A stretch of DNA of 64,000 nt. It comes from Megachile rotundata (taxonomy: Eukaryota > Arthropoda > Insecta > Hymenoptera > Megachilidae). Positions 48,611-58,814 of this stretch are shown one piece after another. The notes below the pieces were generated by a model. It was given only the letters and a program-made list of their open reading frames with translations. It did not search any database and had not been told where the DNA came from. The DNA is taken from positions 7,185,501 to 7,249,500 of the forward strand of contig NC_134989.1 of assembly GCF_050947335.1 (NCBI RefSeq), given 5' to 3'. Both the position numbers and the translations under genes were made by a program. How positions within the stretch are numbered: the first letter of the stretch is position 1; each line of letters starts with the position of its first letter.

Positions 48611-49720
48611 AAATTCCTGAACTCCACGCAAGAGAATAATTCGCTCGGGCGAAAACCCTGATCCAGTGTTTCTCTTTCTGTTAACGCGCAAGAATTTCAT
48701 CTTCGACCGATCGAATTTGTCAGGCAATCGCTGTGGGACCGTAGCAAGTTTAGTTTAGTTTGGTGAAGGTATTCGCAGCATTTACGGGCGACCTGTTATT
48801 TGTAATTCTCTTTTGAACTCGGTTTTCTTAACTTCCAACTTCTATGGCATTCGATAAACTTTGCTATTTCTACGTTTCTAAACTCATTGCGATTGTTTGT
48901 ACGAGTGGAAATTTACATTCGGTTTGCATTGATGAGAAACACCTAGTGAACACAGCTATTATATTTCTTAAAATTTATGCAAGTTTATTTTTTACAATTT
49001 TTTATTAATTGTCACAGTTTTATGTTATGTTTCATAAAAGTCCAGCATTTTTATTTCTGATTTTTCGAAGTATTTTAATATTTAAGAAGCTCGGTAACCT
49101 AAAATTTTTGTGCTGTTTTTAATTTTATTGATGAAGGAAATATCTGATATCTTCAATTTTATTTGTGTTTGCTTTTGCATGCAAGATTAAATTCATTCTG
49201 TTGCAATTATTTTACAGGAAATAATACTGCAAGAACCATTGACAAGAAGCACATTTCGTAATTAGACATTTCACATTTCATATTTATTGGAAATAACTTT
49301 TTGTAATTAATTTTTTGGTTATTCATGCAATAAATCTTGCAGATTCACAATGTATTATTTTTCTTTGATTTTTAATACGAATTCATTGTTACTTTTTTAA
49401 TAATATTACTATGTTTTACTGTTTGTGTACATTTATTACTACCACAATACTTGAGCACATTTCATAAATTTCTATAATTATTATAAGCATTACTATAAGC
49501 GTTACTATAAATATTATAGTCATTATAGTATAATATTATGACATAGTATAGTTACAAAATTCTTTTTCGTTCCAATACAAGCAGCATTAAAAAACGTAAA
49601 AAAGAAGCAAAAAACCGAAGCTTCGACAGAATAGAATTTTTGAAAATTCTCACATTTCCATCCACCAAACAACAGGATTCCATAACCTCGTTAATAATTA
49701 ATAATACATTTGACAGAATC
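48610..49720. other. GC-richer patch then AT-rich DNA
   Basis: CpG-bearing to about 48,830, then AT-rich. Weak AAGCATTACTATAAGCGTTACTATAA repeats at 49,480-49,520. No gene. Confidence 0.45.
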
Positions 49721-50210
49721 AGATAAAATACGCGATCTTGCGAGTTACCTACACTTGTTTGCCTCTTCATCTGACTTACGCCTGTCCCTTTCCTCATTCT
49801 CTATTCATTTCGTCTGCTTTCTTCTCTTGCTATATCCCCGAGTTCATCTCGTTGTTTACGCTGCAGAAGCTTGCAAGCGCCCGGTGGCCATGTTTCTACG
49901 ATCGTGACATAAATAAATAATTGCGATACAGAGGTTGGCCCAAGCTCGAATGGTCGCGCGACTGTTCTTGGCGCGCTCGGTGTCGTTCGGCTTCGAATTT
50001 CGTGCTATGCCTCTGAATATTTCACGACACAGCTGACACAATCCTCACGCTAAACCATATGACCAGCAGCTTACGAAAAGCATCCCTATATAAGCTCCTC
50101 CTAGGGCTAACGTATGAATTTGCATCTGTTAATGCCTTCCACGCGACGCTCTTTAATACATTGAACGCCGATTCGATTCCGGATATTCCCGATAGACGAT
50201 TCAAATATTT
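49720..50210. other. GC-richer island
   Basis: Non-repetitive and CpG-bearing. Overlapping short frames on both strands, none recognised. Confidence 0.35.
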
Positions 50211-50213
50211 ATC

Positions 50214-50450
50214 AGGTTCGGTAACAAGTTTCTTTGAATATTTCATTGTATGGGTCTGCCTTGACCCACTGCGATATTTATAGCGTTGAGTAACAAGTTT
50301 CGTCGAATATTTTATCTCATGGGGGTCTTTATACCCATTGCCATTTTACTGTTGCGATATTTTATTTACTTTAATACTGTGAAGTAACGAGTTTATTGAA
50401 ATATTTAATTTTAATCGAGGTCTCTGTAGACACAATGCGATATTTATTGG
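50214..50450. repeat. TAACAAGTTT repeat of about 70 bp, left part of a split array
   Basis: GTAACAAGTTTCTTTGAATATTT, then GGGTCT...GACCCACTGCGATATTTAT, recurs at about 50,222, 50,291 and 50,395. The same unit resumes at 51,235. Confidence 0.75.
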
Positions 50451-50451
50451 T

Positions 50452-50600
50452 GAATGCCGTGTGAAGTGTTTAAGTGGTTTTAGTATGTGGGCAACCTCAT
50501 ATGTGGGTTTGCACAGACATATGTTACGAATGGCGCTCATATGTCGAATAACAGCTTGGAATTTGTAGATTTTGATTTTTGGGAGTTGGAAATCTGGAAA
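50452..50600 (+). repeat. Shared flank of a G-rich array element (copy 2)
   Basis: GAAGTGTTTAAGTGG, TATGTGGG, CATATGTGGGTTTGCACA, GCGCTCATATGT and TTTTGATTTTTGGGAGTTGGAAA match 42,176-42,350 in order, then the array begins. Confidence 0.65.
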
Positions 50601-51220
50601 ATGGGTGCTTCGGGGATTTGTGAATTTGGGAGTTTGAGAGGTTGAGAATTTGGAAATTTTTGATTTTTTGGAAGTTGGGAATTTGTGAAATGAGATACTT
50701 AGGAACTTGTGAATTTGAGAGTTTGGGAAATTGAGAAATTGGAAATTTGAAAATATTGGATTTTTAGAGAGTTGGAAATTTGTGAAATGGGGTACTTAAG
50801 AACTTGTGAATTTGAGTTTGGAAAAGTGAGAAATTGGCAATTTGAAAATTTTGGATTTTTAGAGTTGGAACATTTGTGAAATAAGGTACTTGAGAAACTT
50901 GTGAATTTGAGAGTTTGGGAAATTGAGAAATTGGCAATTTGAAAATTTTGGATTTTTAGAGTTGGAAAATTTGTGAAATGGGGTACTTGAGAAACTTGTG
51001 AATTTGAGAGTTTGGGAAATTGAAAAATTGGAAATTTGAAAATTTTGGATTTTTAGAAAGTTGGAAATTTGTGAAATGGGATACTTAAGAACTTGTGAAT
51101 TTGAGAGTTTGAAAAGTTGAGAATTTGGAAATTTAAAAATTTTTTACTTTGGGGGAACTGGGCATTTAGGCAATGGAGTATTTGAAGGTTTCTACATTTG
51201 AAAGTTTGCGAAGTATCCGT
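50580..51220. repeat. G-type array with 97-bp higher-order unit, five copies
   Basis: GTGAAATGRGGTACTT-type phrases occur at 50,685, 50,782, 50,876, 50,973 and 51,071 (spacings 97, 94, 97, 98). Each contains TTGGGAAATTGAGAAATTGG and TTTTGGATTTTTAGA words. Top strand nearly lacks C. Confidence 0.9.
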
Positions 51221-51224
51221 TGAC

Positions 51225-51405
51225 CCAATTTGACATTGATATCGTTGAGTAACAAGCTTCCTCGGATATTTTATTTTGAGGCTGTCAGACCCACTGTAAC
51301 ATTCATACTATTTAGCAACAAATTTATTATAATATTCAATCTTGTGAGTATTTATGGACCCACTCTAACATTGACAACGTTGAATAACAAGCTTCCTCAA
51401 ACCTT
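51225..51405. repeat. TAACAAGCTT repeat of about 70 bp, right part of the split array
   Basis: Units with GTTGAGTAACAAGCTTCCTCGG...GACCCACTGTAACATT at 51,250, about 51,314 and 51,384 belong to the same family as 50,214-50,450. Confidence 0.7.
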
Positions 51406-51500
51406 AACCCTTTGCACTCAAAGAGTGTTTGCAACTTTAAAACCTATTAATCATAAAGATAAATGAGTTCTTTGCATGTTATTATTTTTCCACTAATATT

Positions 51501-51721
51501 AGGGGTACTGAAAAGTAATCAAAATTTCGTTTGCTTTCGAAAAACATTTATTTATTAAACAAATCTTAAGTGCTAATCAACAAAATAATTTCCATTATTT
51601 TCTAACGCTTTTTGTTAGCGTAAAGGCAATTGTTGGATTCCCTTTTTAAAAAAGTCCTTCAATTTTTCATTGAAAAACTTTTAAGTCATCGAAAAAATTT
51701 TGATTACTTTTCGGTACCCCT
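51501..51721 (-). mobile_element. Internally deleted mariner element, 221 bp
   Basis: Terminal inverted repeats AGGGGTACTGAAAAGTAATC (left) and the reverse complement AGGGGTACCGAAAAGTAATC (right) differ at one base. A TA precedes the GGGG on the left (51,500-51,501); the right flank reads TG, probably a decayed TA. The interior keeps only the end of a mariner transposase in reverse orientation, so the copy is non-autonomous. Confidence 0.88.
51573..51680 (-). pseudogene. mariner transposase C-terminal remnant
   Basis: Reading the minus strand from 51,680, the frame gives FFNEKLKDFFKKGIQQLPLR, a stop (TAA, 51,615-51,617), then QKALENNGNYFVD and the natural TAG at 51,573-51,575. The order FF-x-x-GI-x-x-LP-x-(R)-x-(W)-x-K...NG-x-YF is the conserved tail of mariner-family transposases. 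The stop lies where the family usually has Trp, so the fragment is dead. The catalytic domain is deleted. Confidence 0.82.
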
Positions 51722-51799
51722 GATAATTTCGACTATTGTCTGTTTCACTATGTTTATACATCACATTATTATAAAATTAGTTAAGCAATGCTTATTTCA

Positions 51800-53390
51800 A
51801 ATGATTGTATTAAATCAATTGGCGACTGTGTCTCTCGAGCGCAAAATATTAATTCTACAGGTAATAAGTTTTTTGAAAATATTTAACCTTACAGTGGTCT
51901 TTTCTGATAATAAAATTATGCATATTAGACTTCTATTCTACAGTAATGTGACTGTGAACATTCGCCATTGGTGCTGGTACCTTTTTGTTACACGTTCGAC
52001 GCTTCGATTGATTCGTGCACACCGGGCATCGTTACAAATCGTCATTGCACCATCAGGTTCCGTTATATGTACACATAGCCGAGGTTTTGGAACTAGTCGT
52101 GAGTAACTGAAGCATAGGATGGGTTGGGATGGAATGGGCCATCGTGGTTTGTGGAATAAATGACCCGGTTTGTCAGTCGTCCTGTAGCTCGCAGTATTCG
52201 GCTCAATAGAGCATTTAAATGAATTAGAGCAATGTAATATCGGGTTTCTACGCGGTTACGATTGTTTAGTTAGCCACCCGGTACATTTTATCTCTCTAGC
52301 CTCATCGTTGCCTTCTCGCGATTCTTATTTTTCACTGTTCCAGTTTTGCCGAATTATTGGATTCTGATTGCGCTCTTGTTACGCATCGTCGATTTTCATG
52401 AAATCAATTTCCTGCCCTTTCATTTCGTCTCTTATTTCGGTTCGACCTCTGAATTTTCTTCCCTGCGGAGCCGATTTACGTCTATCCGATGAAAAATTAT
52501 AAATCGGTCCACGGCAAATATTACTTCCAGGGAAATACAGAGGTCCGGAGAACGAAAATTAAATTCCGAAATCATCGATTGTGCATTGTTCGTGTTTATT
52601 TATTTTGTGCGGGAAAATGAAATGAAAATCTCGTTCCTGGTGACATGGAATTTTTGACTGGTTGTTTATGCGTGACTTTTTTTCTGTTGGTACTTGATTA
52701 TTAAATGCAGTGCTGTTTAAATCTATTTGAAAATGCAGGTACATTTTAACTTGTTATGTAGGTCACCTTTTTATTTTTACATAAGAGTAATTACAAGGAA
52801 ATACTATACACACAACTAAATATATTACATTCAAAATAATTAAGTATAAATAAAATTAAGCATATTCACAGTTGTGACATTGTTGTGAAAAATCAAATAT
52901 TCCATTATTTTGGTTAATCTGATTTTGTGAATTTTTTACGTTGACGTAAATTAAAAATTTTTCTTTTTACGGTATTTTCTATTTTTTAAATTTTGAGTTC
53001 GAAAATCACACAATTTGTAAAATTCGTTTGACGAATGTTCATACAATTTGTTCATACTTGAATGTTCTACAAAAATTTGTAGTTGCATCTTCTCCTAAAA
53101 GGTCATTTTCCCTAAAGAAACCTGCCATCCCCGTGGATATACTTCCATATAAAGGGTCTAGGTACTTTGTTCACGATAGAGTGTCGTTAATGAAGCATAC
53201 CTCTATTATTTCAAAGTCCATTTATCACAGAACTGATCTGTTGTGTAGTTGACTATTAATTGGCCGAAGATAATGTATCGGCAGATTCTTTAGCTGAAGA
53301 GAGTTTTTCTTTGTGTTTACTAGGAAGGACCCTTCCTTCGTTAGTGTGTTTGTGTGGAGAGAAACGTGTTTGTTCCTTCGTTGTCCATGT
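51800..53390. other. GC-richer island (about 51,960-52,560) then AT-rich DNA
   Basis: No repeat in the island; short frames only. AT-rich from 52,560 to 53,390 with nothing recognised. Confidence 0.4.
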
Positions 53391-54176
53391 ACAGGGTGTA
53401 CTATTAACTTTGTGGTAGTTGAAGTACGAAATATATGTGGTATATGATATGTCGTGTATGAAATGTGGTTATAATGTATGAAATATCATATATGATATGT
53501 GATATATAATGTATAATACATAGTATATGACATGTGATATTTGATACATAATATACGTGCACTATATGATGTGACATATGGTGTGACATATGATATATGA
53601 CATGTGATATGTGATACCTGATATGTGATACTTGATATATATGTGAAATGTGTTATATGGTACCTGATATAAGATACTTGATATATATGTAAAATGTGTT
53701 ATGTGATACCTAATATGTGATACATAATACACATGTGATATGTGTCATACGATATCTGATATATGACACATAATAGACATGTGATATGTTATATACGATA
53801 GCTGATATATGATACTGGATATACATTCGAAATATGTTATATGATACCTAATATATGAAGCATGATACACATGTGATATGTTATATATGATACTTGATAT
53901 ATGATACGTAACATATATACACAATGTGAGGTATACGATACCTGATATCTCATATGCGACATATGACATATGGTACATAATATATGAAGTATGGTATATA
54001 ACATACACATGTGATGAAATATGCTACACATATAACATATGATATACAATATTTTGCAAAATATCTTTCGCTTACCATAATATTCCTTCTTCCAAACAAT
54101 TCACCCCTTTAACATTTCCAAGTATTAAAAATATGAGAAATATCCCCTCGCGCAAGAGTTAATGGGACACCCCGTA
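53390..54176. mobile_element. 787-bp terminal-inverted-repeat element enclosing a minisatellite
   Basis: Left end TACAGGGTGTACTATTAACT (53,390-53,409) and right end AGTTAATGGGACACCCCGTA (54,157-54,176) are imperfect inverted repeats. TACAGGGTGTCCCA-like ends are common in insect DNA transposons of several kinds, so the superfamily is open. The interior is almost wholly the ATATGTGATAT array. No transposase is present. Confidence 0.6.
53420..54045. repeat. 46-bp tandem array of TATGTGATA words
   Basis: Units such as ATGTGTTATGTGATACC plus TAATATGTGATACATAATAC plus ACATGTGAT repeat every 45 to 47 bp from about 53,640. Earlier copies are shorter. Several minus-strand frames here are repeat-derived (YHMSYIIYHI-like). 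Confidence 0.85.
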
Positions 54177-54179
54177 TAA

Positions 54180-54825
54180 AACGCACATCAGACAACTGGA
54201 GAGGCAGTAAAGCCGAGTCAGCGTAGGCCATTGTTACGAAGAAAGGGCTAACATGATTTATTGTGCGTGGATGTTTTGCAAAAAGTTTTTCAGTGATCGG
54301 GGTCGGAGATTTTTATAGTTCACGGAAAGGGAGGGAAAAAAAGGGCAAAGATAGACGATGAAGAAAGTTTGAACATGTCGTTCAGCATCCTGTTCCGATC
54401 CTGAAACTGAATTATGAGGACGGTAAATTTTACTGCTTTTAATGCAATTTAAAGTGCCACGAGTGAGGTCCTTGTTTGCTTTTCTCCTCAAAATGAACGA
54501 AAATGGAATTCGCGTGATAATTGAGTTACATAGCAAATTACTATACTCGAGAAATATTATGAAAAATGTAGTATTTTCGAAAAGAAACAGATCCAAGCAT
54601 TTTACCTTTATTCTCCTCGTAAAATGGAATAGCAACGAGATTTTATTTAAAATTCTGTTACTTTTTTAATGTGAAGTATTTTCTACGTGGACGTACGCGT
54701 TTCAGTTTCTAACTCTTCAAATATTTATTTGGTCAAGTATTTAATTATTTAAAGGTATCTGAATGAAACACACCATCTTTTTCTACAAAGTGGAGTATAT
54801 TTAAATTTAGGTCTTCTGTATCTTT
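54180..54825. other. Mixed DNA with 125-codon minus frame, unrecognised
   Basis: The minus frame 54,635-54,258 has no domain I know, and a plus frame (54,442-54,669) overlaps it. Confidence 0.35.
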
Positions 54826-54832
54826 TCTGTGT

Positions 54833-54885
54833 CAGCCCCTCATGCACCAACTCATGGTTTGACATCGGTAGATGAAGTACCCTCA
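54833..54885 (-). repeat. Dispersed repeat pair with 57.5 kb (inverted)
   Basis: On the minus strand ACCGATGTCAAACCATGAGTTGG matches ACCGATGTCAATCCATGAGTTGG on the plus strand at 57,512-57,534, with further partial match on both sides. Confidence 0.6.
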
Positions 54886-55620
54886 GCCCCAAATTCTAAT
54901 TAAACAATAGCTGTAAAGCATTCCCCGAAAAGGTACAAACTATCAATGCGTTACTTGAACAAGGCGATTTTGCCTTATATGAAACCACAACACAACGTAC
55001 TACAACATTAAATACTATTACCTGTAGACATCACGCTCCAAAGCCTCGCATAAACAAGAAAGTTTCCTCCCTAACGGGCGAAATCAAACATCGGAGTTCC
55101 CTTCAACCACGTCAGCAAGATGCGTTTTACGGAGTGGCGATTCCGAAATCAAGTTACAAAATACAATTACGAGGGGTCGCGGTGGTCGTGTCAAAAAGCA
55201 GTTTAAAGGCATTGAATACAGATGAGGCTGAGTCTCCTTCGGATACGTTCCGACGCCGTGACAGAAAGGGACGACGCGGGTTAAAATGACGGAAAAGGAT
55301 AGAGGAGACTAGATTGACCCTCGACAATCATACTATCATAGAGACATTGATGTCCTGCATACTGAACAGCAACCCCGTGTCACCTGGTGCATATTAATTG
55401 CGTGTGCATGTTACCTCGCAAACGTGCTGAAAGCGTGCCAAATTGTGGTGTTGGCTGTGTAGGGTCGTTTTTACTTCATTCTTCGAGTCTACCGTGTCAA
55501 GCTTGGACACATTTTAGCGGGGATATAAAACGGAGGCACGTGTTATGTGGAGATGTACTTGTCTTAATTTTGAAATATATTGAATCGGTGTATATTTGTA
55601 TATCAATGTATTTGGCGACT
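54886..55620. other. GC-richer island (about 55,030-55,540)
   Basis: CpG-bearing, non-repetitive; no recognisable product. Confidence 0.35.
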
Positions 55621-55629
55621 CTTATTTAG

Positions 55630-56415
55630 AACATTTTGGGGGTTTTGGAAATTTAAAGATTTACGAAGTTTGGAAATTTGGAAAATTGAATGTATAGGGA
55701 TTTTGGAAATTTGAGAACTGTGGAGGTTGGGAATCTGGAAACTTTAGAATTTGAAGAATTTTTTAGCTTGGGGAATTGGCAGTTTGGAGATGTGAAAATC
55801 TGGAAATTTGAGAATGTGGGGACTTAGAAATTTTAGAATTTAGAAATTTGGAAATTAGAAAATTTTTGAAATTTGGAAGTTGGGGATTTGAAAATTGAGG
55901 AATTTGAAAGTTGGAGAATTCGAGAATTGGGGAATTTGGGAAATTTGGGAAATTTGAGAATTGGGGAATTTGGAAGTTGGGGAATTTGGAAGTTGGGGAA
56001 TTTGAGAATTGGGGAATTTGGAAGTTGGGGGATTTGAGAATTGAGGAATTTGGAAGTTGGGAAATTCGAGAATTGGGGAATTTTAAAGTTGGGGAATTTG
56101 GAAGTTGAGGAATTTGTGAAATAGGGAATTTGTGATTTGGGGAACTTGGAAGTTAAGGAATTCGAGAATTGGGGAATTTGGAATTTGGGAAATTTGGGAA
56201 ATTTGAGAATTACGGAATTTGAGAAATTTGAAAATTGGGGAATTTGGAAGTTGGGGAATTTGGAAGTTGGGGAATTTGGAAGTTGGGGAATTTGAGAATT
56301 GAGGAATTTGGAAGTTGGGAAATTCGAGAATTGGGGAATTTGGAAGTTGAGGAATTTGTGATTTGGGGAATTTGGAAGCTAGGGAATTTGAGAATTGGGG
56401 AATTTGGTATCTTAA
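55630..56415. repeat. G-type array with regular GGGG runs
   Basis: GAATTTGGAAGTTGGGGAAT and GAGAATTGGGGAAT units of about 16 bp fill 780 bp. The top strand nearly lacks C and has a GGGG run every 16 or so bases through much of 55,930-56,400. Frames are open on both strands (forward WGIWKLGNLEVGEF-like, reverse FPNFQIPQL-like peptides) purely because the repeat lacks stop codons. Confidence 0.92.
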
Positions 56416-56419
56416 TAAA

Positions 56420-57060
56420 AATTCAAAACCATCACCTACATCGTCGTCATTTTTACTATAATTTTTGTGTTCAATTTTAACATCCAAATGTCTAAATATC
56501 TCAAAAATGTGAAGAATAAATTTTTACCATTTTTTTTTTTTTATATTTTTGACTGTTTCATGGACATTTGATTTATCCGTCAAACCAATTTCTGTTTTTA
56601 GAATTGATTGATATTCATACTACAAAATGAACGAATTGATATTTTTTTAAATATCATTTCATGAAACATTATTTAGAGAGATCGAAACAGGCTGAACGTG
56701 ATATCAGTTACCCATAAGTGGAGTGAATAAATTATATCAATATTTCATTCATGTTAAATTGAAAAGCAACACGTTCAACGGCAATGCAGATATTTTAAAC
56801 GTTCCAGTTTTAAAACGTTCGAGGAAACATATTCGTTGTGATCAATTAAATATTGTATGTTAATGAAACGCTGGCCCGTTTTCGTGAAAGCTGTTCTGAT
56901 GTTATGTCATCGAAATGTGTCTTCATAATGTATCGATTAATAATAGCAATTTGTGGAACAAAACAGTGCAGTGGTTTAATGAATCAATATGTTATTCGAT
57001 CTATTAATGATGTATGATTAAATGTAATAATTTCTTTTTCGAAAATACAGTTACGAAATT
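56420..57060. other. AT-rich unique DNA
   Basis: Nothing recognised. Confidence 0.5.
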
Positions 57061-57064
57061 AATA

Positions 57065-57430
57065 AATAATATCAGCGTTTAATATGTATGTAGCATGTAT
57101 AGCGTGTACACATGTATAACATTAATATGTATATAGCATGTATAACATGTGTATGTATATGTATGACATCAATATGTATATAACATGTATAACATGTGTA
57201 TATGTATGACATCAATATGTATATAACATGTATAACATTAATATACATATAGCATATACATATAGCATGTATAACATGTGTACATATATAACATTAATAG
57301 AATGTACATGTATGCATATGTAACATCAATATGTATATAGAATGTATAAGATGTATACATCTGTAACATTAATATGTATGTGGAATGTGTGACATGTATA
57401 CATGCATGACATTAATATGTATGTAACATT
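57065..57430. repeat. Tandem array of AATATGTATATAACATGTATAA words, 43-50 bp
   Basis: ACATCAATATGTATATAACA, TGTATAACATGTGTA and TGTATG blocks alternate in a loose 43 to 50-bp period. Confidence 0.8.
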
Positions 57431-57434
57431 TAAT

Positions 57435-57745
57435 CATATATCAGCATTTAACATATATAAAATTGAATCCGAATTGCACCTAACCACATATCAGTACTTA
57501 TTTGATGTACCGATGTCAATCCATGAGTTGGCATATGAAGAGGTTCACCCAGGTGTTCAGAAGAGCTACAACTCCAATTGGTCAAAATAGAAAAATGTGC
57601 ACCTAAATTCAAGAGTGGGTTCAATAGTGAAAATTGTGTGATGTAATTGTTATTGTCAATATTATTTTTATTGTCATTATTATATTTTGGGTTGACCTTC
57701 TCACCCGCCAACTGTGAGTTGACATCTGCATATAACATTTAGTTA
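57435..57745. other. Segment containing dispersed repeat partner of 54.8 kb
   Basis: Minus frame 57,738-57,448 includes the peptide PTHGLTSV, also encoded on the plus strand at about 54,848-54,871. The rest of the frame has no recognised domain, and the plus frame at 57,402-57,590 overlaps it. It could be a relic of a repeated coding sequence. Confidence 0.3.
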
Positions 57746-58810
57746 ACCCTAATACCTAAATATGTCTATTTCTCCACTTATTTCTTTATGTATGCGTCTT
57801 TTTTTTTTATTTTCTGATTTTTATCATGAATGATTTGATCCGAATAATTCACGTGACATAATAATACGCCTAATGAAGTAACGAGAGAAATTCGTAATTA
57901 CCGATTAACCGATAGATCGCAGCGGTCGGTATTCAGTGTAATATTACATATGCGTTATCGCTCCATTGGCCGCGTTAATTTCACCTATAATTTTGCGTAA
58001 TCGAGCTGGAAATTCTGCAGAGTTATCACCAACTATCTTGGAATATCGATACATAGCGCTCATAAATTTGATAATGCAGTGTACATTATTACTCAATGGC
58101 CTTAAGATACGCGATACATCTAACACAACCATAATTTCGTTAAAAAGAAATTTCATTTTCGCGCATAGTTATTACATAATTACTCTTAACTCTTGTTATG
58201 AATAGTCTTTTCTTGCAGTTGGTTTGCAGTTAGTTTGCAATTAAATTTTACTTACCTAATAAAATTTATATCTTTACATGTACTGAGTACAAACCTGTAA
58301 ATCATTTTTCCTTATCTAATCTTATGAAATTCACTTTGAACAATTAAATTTTCAAATATTAATCTTGTCGTGTTTCAACTATAAAATTTATACAAATCAT
58401 AATTGCAGAAAATGTTTCTAATTTTAGAATTAATCGATGTCTATTTAAAAAATCTTGTTAATAAAGAATGACTATTTTCGAATAATAAGAATTTAGATGT
58501 ATGAATGTGATGGAACACAAATTACAATATATGAATCTACGAACATAGTTTAGTGATTAGATAAATATTAAATATGTATTTAACGATTGAGTCTTGTTGA
58601 AAATGAATCTATGATCCAATGTTATGACATAAATGAGTTAGAGTTGCTTCCAGATTGTGACATGGAACATCAGTCAATGAAAGTAAAACACAAGTGTATT
58701 GAACTAATGAAAAGTAAAACGATATTCTTACAATCCAATAATTTACTTTGTTGCAATTCAATCGAGTATAAAAATGTATCAAAGTAGTCCACCCACACAG
58801 TTTACCGCGT
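57745..58810. other. AT-rich DNA, nothing firm
   Basis: Short overlapping frames on both strands at 57,944-58,205 and 58,587-58,815 are unrecognised. A minus-strand TTATTAG|GTAAGT fusion lies at about 58,245-58,257. Confidence 0.45.
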
Positions 58811-58814
58811 CGCA

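Larger units (their letters stand above)
51405..51800 (+). mobile_element. TTAA-CCCTTTGCACTC repeat, copy 2, with nested mariner
   Basis: Starts TTAACCCTTTGCACTCAAAG and runs in the same order as 36,903-37,090 up to GACTATTGTCTGTTTCACT and GTTTATACATCAC, but is split by a 221-bp mariner remnant absent from the first copy. Confidence 0.6.

Noticed and set aside
51630..52106. 158-codon forward frame as a gene
   Set aside because: It begins inside the reverse-oriented mariner remnant and runs through the TTAA repeat, so it is fortuitous.
56083..56487. 134-codon minus frame rich in Phe, Pro, Gln and Asn
   Set aside because: Produced by the stop-free G-type array; the peptide is a direct read-out of the 16-bp units.
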